Source: DATIRA01 sp964553405 (GTDB lineage Bacteria > Pseudomonadota > Gammaproteobacteria > Steroidobacterales > Steroidobacteraceae). Taken from it: a stretch of DNA of 12,605 nucleotides. A program made the translations under genes and the position numbers. The stretch covers positions 1 through 12,605 of the forward strand of contig CAZKLS010000081.1 of assembly GCA_964553405.1 (NCBI GenBank), in the 5' to 3' direction. The notes below the pieces were generated by a model. It had not been told where the DNA came from. It saw only the letters and a list, made by a program, of their open reading frames with translations, and searched no databases. Positions 6,359 to 12,605 of this stretch are shown here, one piece after another (positions within the stretch are counted from its first letter, which is position 1; each line of letters begins with the position of its first letter).

Positions 6359-6673
6359 TCAGCCCTCGCCGAGCAGCGATGCGAGCACGCCGGGGAGCGG
6401 GCTCACGGGTCCCCGGATTCGCACGCGCTTGTCGCGGCCAGTGAGTCCCCGCTCGATCACGACCGAGGATTTCGGTACGTCGATGACCTCCGCGAGGAAC
6501 TCGATCAGCGCTTCGTTCGCCCGACCATCCACTGGCGGCGCCTGCAGGCGGACGCGAAGCCGCTCGCCGAACCGGCCCGCAAAACCACTGGTCGCGGCCC
6601 GGGGCTGGACCCTGAGCTCGAGGATCAGGTCCGCGCCGTCCCGGCGGACCGCCGGCGGAGACTCGGTCCTCAA
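6359..6673 (-). CDS. yggU: DUF167 family protein YggU
   Basis: A 104-residue cytoplasmic protein of the widespread DUF167/YggU family. The family core is clear: LELRVQPRA (18-26) and LQAPPVDGRANEALIEFLAEVIDVPKSSVVIERG (about 43-76), followed by RDKRVRI. The function is not established. The start is TTG at 6673, embedded in TTGA with the stop of yggT, so translation is probably coupled to yggT; no Shine-Dalgarno and no ATG or GTG is available upstream of the conserved region. It is the last gene of the yggS-proC-yggT-yggU operon. Confidence 0.87.
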   Translation of the reverse strand: MRTESPPAVRRDGADLILELRVQPRAATSGFAGRFGERLRVRLQAPPVDGRANEALIEFLAEVIDVPKSSVVIERGLTGRDKRVRIRGPVSPLPGVLASLLGEG

Positions 6674-7194
6674 CGCAGCAGGATCTGCACGGCCTGCAGT
6701 CCGATCAGCACGAACAGCGGCGACAGGTCGAGTCCGCCGATCGGCGGCACGACGCGGCGCACCGGCCGCAGCAGCGGTTCGCAGAGCCGGGCCAGCAGGT
6801 CCGTGGCCGGGCTGCGGGTGCCGGGAGCGACCCAGCTGAGCAACACGTAGATCAGCAGCGCGACCACGTAGAACTGCAGCACCGTGCTCGCCAGGTCGCG
6901 CAGGCCCGCGACCAGGATCGCAGCCAGGTCGAACGGCAGTCCCGCGACGAGCCGGAGCAGCGCGGTGCCGAGCAACTGCACGATCAGCAGCGCGGTCACG
7001 GCCGCCGGATCCACGTTGCCGGCCGGCTTCAGCAGCCTGCGCAGCGGCTTCACCAGCGGGTCGGTGATCCGCAGCACCGCCTCGCCGAGCGGATTGCGGA
7101 AGCTCGCCCGCGCCAGCGGGATCACCAGTCGCAACAGGAAGGCGATCACGACCAGCGTGAGCAGCGCTTCGAGGATGAACAGCAATGCCTGCAT
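6670..7194 (-). CDS. yggT: YggT family membrane protein
   Basis: A 174-residue inner-membrane protein built from two YGGT repeats. Hydrophobic segments lie at about 3-26, 63-86, 101-123 and 155-172. Each repeat carries the same basic, proline-rich motif: ITDPLVKPLRRLLKPAG (43-59) and LCEPLLRPVRRVVPPIGG (137-154), showing an internal duplication. Family members are linked with osmotic tolerance and, in plastids and cyanobacteria, with cytochrome assembly or nucleoid positioning, but the role in this group is open. The ATG at 7194 follows GGAGG by 10 bases. It lies 22 bases after proC, and its stop overlaps the yggU start. Confidence 0.9.
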   Translation of the reverse strand: MQALLFILEALLTLVVIAFLLRLVIPLARASFRNPLGEAVLRITDPLVKPLRRLLKPAGNVDPAAVTALLIVQLLGTALLRLVAGLPFDLAAILVAGLRDLASTVLQFYVVALLIYVLLSWVAPGTRSPATDLLARLCEPLLRPVRRVVPPIGGLDLSPLFVLIGLQAVQILLR

Positions 7195-7216
7195 CGGTGC
7201 CGTGCCTCCGCCGCGT

Positions 7217-8032
7217 TCAATCCGGTGCCGGGCCCGCGAGCTCGGCCGAGCGCTTCGCGGCCGCGGCGACCGCGCGCACGACGATCCCGCTGAAGTCCGA
7301 CGCGTCCATCACGCCGAGTGCCGCGGCTGTCGTGCCGCCCTTCGAGGTGACCTGCTCGCGCAGCGTACCCGGCGCTTCGCCGCTCTCCGACGCGAGGCGC
7401 CCGGCGCCACGGGCGGTCTCGACGGCGAGCAGCCGCGCGGTGGCCGGCGGCAGCCCGAGGCGGATGCCCGCCTCCTCCAGCGCCTCGGTCAGCAGGAAGA
7501 AATACGCGGGACCGCTGCCCGAGACCGCGGTGACCGTGTCCATCTGCTGCTCGGAGTCGATCCAGACGGTCGCGCCGCAGGCGGCGAGTATCGATTCGGC
7601 CACCGCGCGCTCCTCTGGCGAGACCCTCTCGTGCGCGAGCAGCGCCGTCACGCCGGCTCCGATCAGCGCAGGCCGGTTCGGCATGGTCCGCACCACGGCT
7701 GCAGCGGGCCCGAGCCAGTCCGCGAGGTCGCCGAGGCGGATGCCGGCGGCGACCGAGATCACGAGCCGGCGACGGTCCTGCAACGCAGGAGCGAGCCCGC
7801 GCGCAACCGCGCGCATCTGCTGCGGCTTGACCGCGAGCACCAGCACGTCCGCGTCCCGCGCTGCCGCCGCGTTGTCGTCGGTCGCGCGTATGCCGAAGCG
7901 CCCGGTCAGCGCCTGCCTCTGGGCGACGGAGGGATCGGCCGCGACCAGGTCCCCGGCCGGCCATCCCCGCGAGAGCAGGCCGCCGAGCAGCCCGCTCGCC
8001 ATGTTGCCGCCACCGATGAATGCAATCCGCAT
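7217..8032 (-). CDS. proC: Pyrroline-5-carboxylate reductase ProC
   Basis: ProC carries out the last step of proline synthesis, reducing 1-pyrroline-5-carboxylate with NAD(P)H in the cytoplasm. The product has 271 residues, the usual length. The N-terminal Rossmann domain opens with IAFIGGGNMASGLL (3-16), followed by VLAVKPQ (65-71) and VVRTMPNRPALIGAG (113-127). The dimerisation domain contains TAVSGSGPAYFF (168-179) and the substrate-side motif EQVTSKGGTT (226-235). All hallmark motifs are intact. The ATG at 8032 follows GGGAGGG by about 7 bases, and only 15 bases separate it from the yggS stop, so the two are cotranscribed. yggS-proC linkage is widely conserved and joins PLP homeostasis and proline metabolism. 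Confidence 0.95.
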   Translation of the reverse strand: MRIAFIGGGNMASGLLGGLLSRGWPAGDLVAADPSVAQRQALTGRFGIRATDDNAAAARDADVLVLAVKPQQMRAVARGLAPALQDRRRLVISVAAGIRLGDLADWLGPAAAVVRTMPNRPALIGAGVTALLAHERVSPEERAVAESILAACGATVWIDSEQQMDTVTAVSGSGPAYFFLLTEALEEAGIRLGLPPATARLLAVETARGAGRLASESGEAPGTLREQVTSKGGTTAAALGVMDASDFSGIVVRAVAAAAKRSAELAGPAPD

Positions 8033-8047
8033 CCGCAGTCCCTCCCG

Positions 8048-8749
8048 TCAGTCTCTCGGCCCGAACAGCGCCGTCCCGACCCGGACGATCGTCGCGCCCT
8101 CCGCAACGGCGGCCTCGAGGTCGCCGCTCATGCCCATCGACAGCGTGTCCAGGTCATGGCCACGGGCGTTCAGGTCCGCGAGCAGCGCGCGCAGCTTCGC
8201 AAACGGGATGCGCTGCACGTCCGGCCCGGCATCGGCCGCCGGCGCGGGAATGCACATCAGTCCGCGCAGCCGCAATCTTGGCAGACCCGCGACGATTTCG
8301 GCGAGTTGTGGCAGCTGCCCTGGCTCGGCTCCGCCCTTGTCCGGCTCGTCGTCCAGGCGTACCTGCAGCAGCACCTCGAGCGGCGGTGCGTGGTGGGGCC
8401 GCTGGGCGCTCAGGCGTCGCGCGATCCGCTCGCGGTCCAGCGTGTGCACCCAGGCGAAGTTCTCGGCGACGGCCCGTGTCTTGTTGCCCTGCAGCTGCCC
8501 GATGAAGTGCCAGACGACGGGCAGCGCCGCGAGCTCACGGATCTTCGGCAGCGCCTCCTGCAGGTAGTTCTCGCCGAACTCGAGCTGGCCAGCCTCGAAC
8601 GCAGCCCGGATCGCGGCGACCGGCTGCTGCTTGCTGACCGCGAGCAGCCGCACCGCAGAGGGGTCCCGGCCGGCGACGCGTGCCGCAGCGTCGATCCGCC
8701 GACGCACTTCGGCGAGCCTGGCGGGCGAGAACTGCGGACCGGTTAACAT
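8048..8749 (-). CDS. yggS: YggS/PLPBP family pyridoxal phosphate homeostasis protein
   Basis: A 233-residue single-domain protein with the fold-type III PLP barrel seen in the N-terminal part of alanine racemase. PLP would be held by K40 in LLAVSK (35-40). Other family motifs are EFGENYLQEA (57-66), HFIGQLQGNK (81-90), SMGMSGDLEAAVAEGAT (204-220) and VRVGTALFG (222-230). Members have no known catalytic activity and control PLP and amino-acid pools. It is the first gene of the yggS-proC-yggT-yggU operon. The ATG at 8749 lacks a clear Shine-Dalgarno sequence, and a -10-like TATAAG at 8775-8770 would give a leader of only about 14 nt. Confidence 0.94.
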   Translation of the reverse strand: MLTGPQFSPARLAEVRRRIDAAARVAGRDPSAVRLLAVSKQQPVAAIRAAFEAGQLEFGENYLQEALPKIRELAALPVVWHFIGQLQGNKTRAVAENFAWVHTLDRERIARRLSAQRPHHAPPLEVLLQVRLDDEPDKGGAEPGQLPQLAEIVAGLPRLRLRGLMCIPAPAADAGPDVQRIPFAKLRALLADLNARGHDLDTLSMGMSGDLEAAVAEGATIVRVGTALFGPRD

Positions 8750-8769
8750 ATTGGTGCCCGAGCCCCTGA

Positions 8770-8777
8770 CTTATACT
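8770..8777. promoter_or_regulatory. Overlapping divergent -10 boxes for pilT and yggS
   Basis: The octamer CTTATACT reads as TATACT on the + strand (8772-8777) and as TATAAG on the - strand (8775-8770), each a good -10 match. It lies in the 87-bp gap between divergent yggS (start 8749) and pilT (start 8837). -35 matches are weak; TTGGTG at 8751-8756 is 15 bp from the pilT box. One symmetric element may therefore start transcription both ways. Confidence 0.4.
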
Positions 8778-8836
8778 GCGCCTGCCCGCGTGGGCCGTGC
8801 ATGTTCCGGCTCGGCACGACAGGGCGAGGAACACAG

Positions 8837-9877
<1,041 letters not shown>

Positions 9878-9911
9878 GCCGCGGGTCCGACCCGGCCGGC
9901 CGGAGCAGCTT

Positions 9912-11057
9912 ATGGATCGAGAGACTGGCATCAAGCTCATGCAGGACCTGCTGCGCCGGATGGTCGAGCGCAAGGGTTCGGACCTGTTCATCACCGCGGG
10001 TTTCCCGCCGGCGATCAAGGTCGACGGCGAGATCAAGCCCCAGACCAACCAGCCGCTGACGCCTGAGCAGGCGGCGCTGCTGGTGCGGGCGATCATGAAC
10101 GACCGGCAGACCAAGGAGTTCGACGCGACCAAGGAGTGCAATTTCGCGATCGCGCCGCCGGGAATCGGCCGCTTCCGCGTCAGCGCGTTCATCCAGATGG
10201 GGCTCACCGGCGCGGTGCTGCGCACGATCAACATCAAGGTGCCGACGATAGACGAGCTGGAGCTGCCGCCGATCCTGAGGGAAATCGTGCTCTCCAAGCG
10301 CGGCCTCGTGATCCTGGTGGGCGCCACCGGCTGCGGCAAGTCGACGAGCCTCGCGGCGATGCTCGACTACCGCAACGAGAAGACCCGCGGCCACATCATC
10401 ACGGTCGAGGACCCGATCGAGTACGTGCATACGCACAAGAACTGCGTCGTCACGCAGCGCGAGGTGGGCGTGGACACCGAGAGCTGGCACATGGCGCTGA
10501 AGAACACGCTGCGCCAGGCCCCGGACGTGATCCTGATGGGCGAGATCCGCGACCGCGACACGATGGAGTACGGCATCCAGTTCGCCGAGACCGGCCACCT
10601 GGTGCTGGCGACGCTGCACGCCAACAGCTCCAACCAGGCGCTGGACCGCATCATCAACTTCTTCCCGGAGGACCGCCGCGAGCAGCTGCTGATGGACCTC
10701 TCGCTGAACATCCGGGCGATGGTCTCGCAGCGCCTGATCCCGCGCGAGTCGGGCACCGGCCGGATCGCGGCGATGGAGATCATGCTGAACACGCCGCTGA
10801 TCGCCGACCTGATCTTCCGCGGCGAGGTCGCGGCGATCAAGGAGATCATGGCCAAGTCGAACCGGCTGGGCATGAAGACCTTCGACCAGGCACTGTTCGA
10901 GCTGTTCGAGGCCGGAGTGATTTCCTACGAGGAGGCGCTGCGGAACGCGGACTCCAAGAACGAGATCCGGCTGCGGATCAAGCTCGACAGCAAGCGCGCG
11001 GACAAGGCGCACCTGGAGGAGACCGGTGCGCTGAAGATCCTCGAGGAAGAGGAATAG
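9912..11057 (+). CDS. pilU: PilT-dependent retraction ATPase PilU
   Basis: The 381-residue product is a PilT paralogue with classical PilU features: ECNFAIAPPGIGRFRVSAF (75-93), TQREVGVDTESW (181-192), FAETGHLVLATLHANSSNQALDRIINFFPEDRR (about 224-256), and an acidic C-terminal tail of about 25 residues ending EEEE. It resembles beta- and gammaproteobacterial PilU (P. aeruginosa 382 aa). Walker A is GATGCGKS (137-144) with Cys at the variable position; Asp-box E166 and Walker B E211 are present. In place of the PilT motif AIRNLIRE it has LIADLIFR (296-303), as expected for PilU. Known PilU proteins work with PilT in forceful retraction. The ATG at 9912 follows GGAG by 6 bases. A third paralogue begins 12 bases after its stop. 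Confidence 0.92.
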   Translation: MDRETGIKLMQDLLRRMVERKGSDLFITAGFPPAIKVDGEIKPQTNQPLTPEQAALLVRAIMNDRQTKEFDATKECNFAIAPPGIGRFRVSAFIQMGLTGAVLRTINIKVPTIDELELPPILREIVLSKRGLVILVGATGCGKSTSLAAMLDYRNEKTRGHIITVEDPIEYVHTHKNCVVTQREVGVDTESWHMALKNTLRQAPDVILMGEIRDRDTMEYGIQFAETGHLVLATLHANSSNQALDRIINFFPEDRREQLLMDLSLNIRAMVSQRLIPRESGTGRIAAMEIMLNTPLIADLIFRGEVAAIKEIMAKSNRLGMKTFDQALFELFEAGVISYEEALRNADSKNEIRLRIKLDSKRADKAHLEETGALKILEEEE

Positions 11058-11069
11058 GGAACCAGGCCG

Positions 11070-12218
11070 ATGACCGCAATGGACACCGAAGACACCGCGC
11101 CGGCCACCGAGCGCGTGCTGAGCGACTCGACCGACGGCGCGGCAACGGCGCGCAACTTCGTGCTGAACACGCGGCCGCTGTTCAAGCTGATGGTGGAGAA
11201 GAAGGCCTCGGACCTGTTCTTCACGCCGAACTCGCCGATCAAGATCAAGATCGAGGGCAGGATCATGCCGGTGAACCGGCAGGTGCTGACCGCGGAGCAG
11301 GTCCAGCAGGCCGCCTACGGCCTGATGAACCAGGAGCAGATCGACTACTTCCAGCAGGAGCTCGAGATCGACTTCGCGATCTCCGAGCCCGGTCTCGGCC
11401 GGTTCCGCGTGGCGCTGTTCCACCAGCGGGGCAACCCGGCGATGGTACTGCGCTACATCACGGCCGACATGCCGAGCATCGAGGAGCTCGGCCTGCCGGC
11501 GATCATGAAGGACCTGGTCATGATCAAGCGCGGCCTGGTGCTGATGGTCGGCGCGACCGGCTCGGGCAAGTCCACTTCGCTCGCCTCGATGATCAACTAC
11601 CGGAACGAGCGCAGCTCGGACCACATCCTGACCGTCGAGGACCCGATCGAGTTCCTGCACACGAACCGCAAGTCGATCGTCAACCAGCGCGAGGTGGGGC
11701 TGGACACGAAGTCCTTCCATCGCGCGCTCCGGAGCGCGATGCGCGCCGCCCCGGACGTGATCCTGATCGGCGAGATCCGCGACCGCGAGTCGATGGAGTA
11801 CGCGATCACGTTCGCCGGCACGGGCCACCTCTGCCTCGCGACGCTGCATGCGAACAACGCGGCCGAGACGCTGGACCGCATCATCAACATGTTCCCGCGC
11901 GACCAGCACTCGCAGATCTTCCTCGACCTGTCCCAGTACCTGAAGGCGATACTTTCGCAGCGGCTGCTGATGGGCAAGGACGGCCACCGCTGCGCGGCGG
12001 TGGAAGTGCTGCTGAACACGCCGCACGTGCAGGAGCTGATCAAGAAGGGCGACGTGGTCGGCGTCAAGGAAGCGCTGCGGGCCAGCAACGAGAAGGGCAT
12101 GCAGAGCTTCGACATCTCGCTCTACCAGCTGTATCTCGACGGCAAGGTCACGCTGGAAGAGGCGCTGAACAACGCCGACTCGCGCACGAACCTCGAGGCG
12201 AAGATCAACTTCGGCTGA
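11070..12218 (+). CDS. Third tandem PilT/PilU-family ATPase (divergent PilU-like)
   Basis: A 382-residue ATPase of the PilT/PilU family. The first 35 or so residues are an acidic, Thr/Ser-rich extension absent from its two neighbours; the family homology begins at LFKLMVEKKASDLFFTPNSP (37-56). Walker A GATGSGKS (161-168), Asp box LTVEDPIE with E190, Walker B VILIGEIRD with E235 and the His box TGHLCLATLHA (251-261) are intact, so it should hydrolyse ATP. It departs from PilU consensus: LEIDFAIS replaces ECNFAI, FAGTGHL replaces FAETGHL, the AIRNLIRE position reads HVQELIKK, and the acidic C-tail is missing. The ATG at 11070 follows AGGGA by 9 bases; an ATG at 11079 is also possible. Tight spacing to pilU implies one transcript. 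Its specific role is unknown; a third retraction or regulatory motor is inferred. Confidence 0.88.
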   Translation: MTAMDTEDTAPATERVLSDSTDGAATARNFVLNTRPLFKLMVEKKASDLFFTPNSPIKIKIEGRIMPVNRQVLTAEQVQQAAYGLMNQEQIDYFQQELEIDFAISEPGLGRFRVALFHQRGNPAMVLRYITADMPSIEELGLPAIMKDLVMIKRGLVLMVGATGSGKSTSLASMINYRNERSSDHILTVEDPIEFLHTNRKSIVNQREVGLDTKSFHRALRSAMRAAPDVILIGEIRDRESMEYAITFAGTGHLCLATLHANNAAETLDRIINMFPRDQHSQIFLDLSQYLKAILSQRLLMGKDGHRCAAVEVLLNTPHVQELIKKGDVVGVKEALRASNEKGMQSFDISLYQLYLDGKVTLEEALNNADSRTNLEAKINFG

Positions 12219-12291
12219 TCGTCGGCTGCGGCCGCCGTCTGTCGCGTCGCGCCCGGAGAGTCTGCTGCGGCCGCCGCCGCCTCGTCACGAC

Positions 12292-12352
12292 CGGCCCGGA
12301 ACCGCTTCGAGTCGCTCCCCGATACTCGCTTGGTCGAAGCGGTTCCGGACCG
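12292..12352. repeat. Large hairpin 1 (15-bp perfect stem, 23-nt loop)
   Basis: The arms 12296-12310 (ending ACCGCTTCGA) and 12334-12348 (beginning TCGAAGCGGT) are perfectly complementary over 15 bp. Beyond a single C/A mismatch three further pairs extend it to 12292 and 12352. The loop 12311-12333 is 23 nt and contains GCTCCCCGATACTCGCTT. It lies 73 bases after the stop of the third ATPase and could end that transcript, although no T-run follows. Confidence 0.85.
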
Positions 12353-12434
12353 ATCGTGCCTGGCGACGATTGCCGCTCAGCGGTACGCCTGATGCCTGCA
12401 TGCGTTACCACCAACGCGGCGAGCGGAGGCTTCC

Positions 12435-12495
12435 GAGCCCGGGAAGGCCTCGACAAAGCGAGTATCGGGGAGCGACTCGAGGCCTTCCCGGGCTC
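12435..12495. repeat. Large hairpin 2 (19-bp perfect stem, 23-nt loop complementary to hairpin 1 loop)
   Basis: The arms 12435-12453 (GAGCCCGGGAAGGCCTCGA) and 12477-12495 are perfect reverse complements over 19 bp. The loop 12454-12476 is again 23 nt and contains AAGCGAGTATCGGGGAGC; its reverse complement equals the loop of hairpin 1 except at one position. The two stems share only the four loop-closing pairs (TCGA on both sides). It lies 39 bases from the end of the PyrK-like gene. Confidence 0.85.
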
Positions 12496-12534
12496 AGCAG
12501 CTCCTGCGAGCCTGGGCCAGGCAGCCGCGGTCTT

Positions 12535-12605
12535 CTACGCCGCGGGCGGGAACACCGCGTTCGCGTCGAACACCGGCCCGTCCACGCAGACGCGCTTCAT
12601 CGCGA
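12535..12605 (-). CDS. C-terminal end of a PyrK-like dihydroorotate dehydrogenase electron-transfer subunit (partial)
   Basis: On the minus strand an open frame enters from the window edge and stops at TAG (12537-12535). The last residues read MKRVCVDGPVFDANAVFPPAA. The VCVDGPVF motif is the typical C-terminal end of PyrK-type iron-sulfur/FAD subunits, which pass electrons between dihydroorotate dehydrogenase and NAD(H), and of related ferredoxin-reductase-like subunits. Only 23 codons are visible, so the cluster-binding cysteines and the FAD domain cannot be checked. The gene converges on the pilus ATPase operon. A related NAD(P)H oxidoreductase subunit with the same tail is the main alternative. 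Confidence 0.6.
   Translation of the reverse strand, partial: AMKRVCVDGPVFDANAVFPPAA

Larger units (their letters stand above)
12219..12534. other. Convergent intergenic region with two loop-complementary hairpins
   Basis: About 316 bases separate the third ATPase (+) from the partial PyrK-like gene (-). I see no convincing gene here. The first part is GC-rich low complexity with a 13-bp direct repeat, GCTGCGGCCGCCG, at 12225-12237 and 12264-12276. Two large hairpins follow (12292-12352 and 12435-12495). Between them are short inverted repeats, for example GCGTT (12402-12406) with AACGC (12413-12417). After the second hairpin lie about 40 bases without visible features. Confidence 0.7.

Noticed and set aside
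6884..8746. 620-codon open frame on the plus strand opposite yggT, proC and yggS
   Set aside because: The product is Arg/Ser/Pro-rich without domains, and the opposite strand holds three textbook genes with ribosome-binding sites.
8801..8836. Earlier ATG for pilT
   Set aside because: It adds twelve residues absent from known PilT proteins, and the ribosome-binding site points to 8837.
9912..12218. Third ATPase as the extension ATPase PilB or a type II secretion GspE
   Set aside because: It lacks the long N-terminal domain and the tetracysteine zinc motif of those families, and its length and sequence match PilT/PilU.
12296..12495. Integron attC sites or a CRISPR array in the repeat region
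   Set aside because: No GTTRRRY core sites or L/R box layout is visible, and only two inverted units exist with no spacer series.
12296..12495. Ordinary REP/BIME pair
   Set aside because: REP units conserve the stem sequence; here the distal stems differ completely and the loop is what is conserved. A distant relationship cannot be excluded.

Overview
The window is chromosomal DNA from a GC-rich bacterium, by eye about two-thirds G+C with strong third-position GC bias. It is most likely a gammaproteobacterium. The evidence is gene content and order: a split B12-dependent ribonucleotide reductase of the Pseudomonas NrdJa/NrdJb type, a full-length E. coli YgdH-type PpnN, and the block yggS-proC-yggT-yggU running divergently from pilT-pilU, the arrangement known around PA0392-PA0396 of Pseudomonas aeruginosa. 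I cannot name the genus.

Layout. Positions 1-949 (+) hold the 3' end of nrdJa and all of nrdJb, closed by a perfect-palindrome terminator with a T-run (1051-1082). Positions 1151-3327 (+) hold a secreted YkuD-type L,D-transpeptidase with a TATAAT box almost on top of its start codon, then ppnN, whose GTG start overlaps the transpeptidase stop. Positions 3405-3883 (+) hold two small genes: an unknown soluble 79-residue protein and a 54-residue single-pass membrane protein. A PEBP/YbhB-type protein (-) and a small alpha/beta hydrolase (+) are divergently arranged at 3899-5260. Two further minus-strand genes, an HU-like DNA-binding protein and a DUF4426 lipoprotein, occupy 5342-6279. Positions 6359-8749 (-) form a compact operon, yggS-proC-yggT-yggU. 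Positions 8837-12218 (+) form the pilus retraction operon, which has three consecutive PilT-family ATPases instead of the usual pilT-pilU pair. The window ends with the C-terminus of a PyrK-like electron-transfer subunit (-), convergent with the pilus operon.

Two observations stand out. First, there are three intact, tandem retraction ATPases: PilT, a classical PilU, and a divergent PilU-like protein with its own N-terminal extension and altered family motifs. Second, the convergent gap between the third ATPase and the PyrK-like gene holds two large perfect hairpins. Their distal stems are unrelated in sequence, but their 23-nt loops are reverse complements of each other at 22 of 23 positions. 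Variable paired stems around a conserved core suggest selection or a mechanism that preserves structure, either as a mobile or repeated DNA element or as an RNA with kissing loops. No insertion sequence, CRISPR array, tRNA or rRNA was seen.
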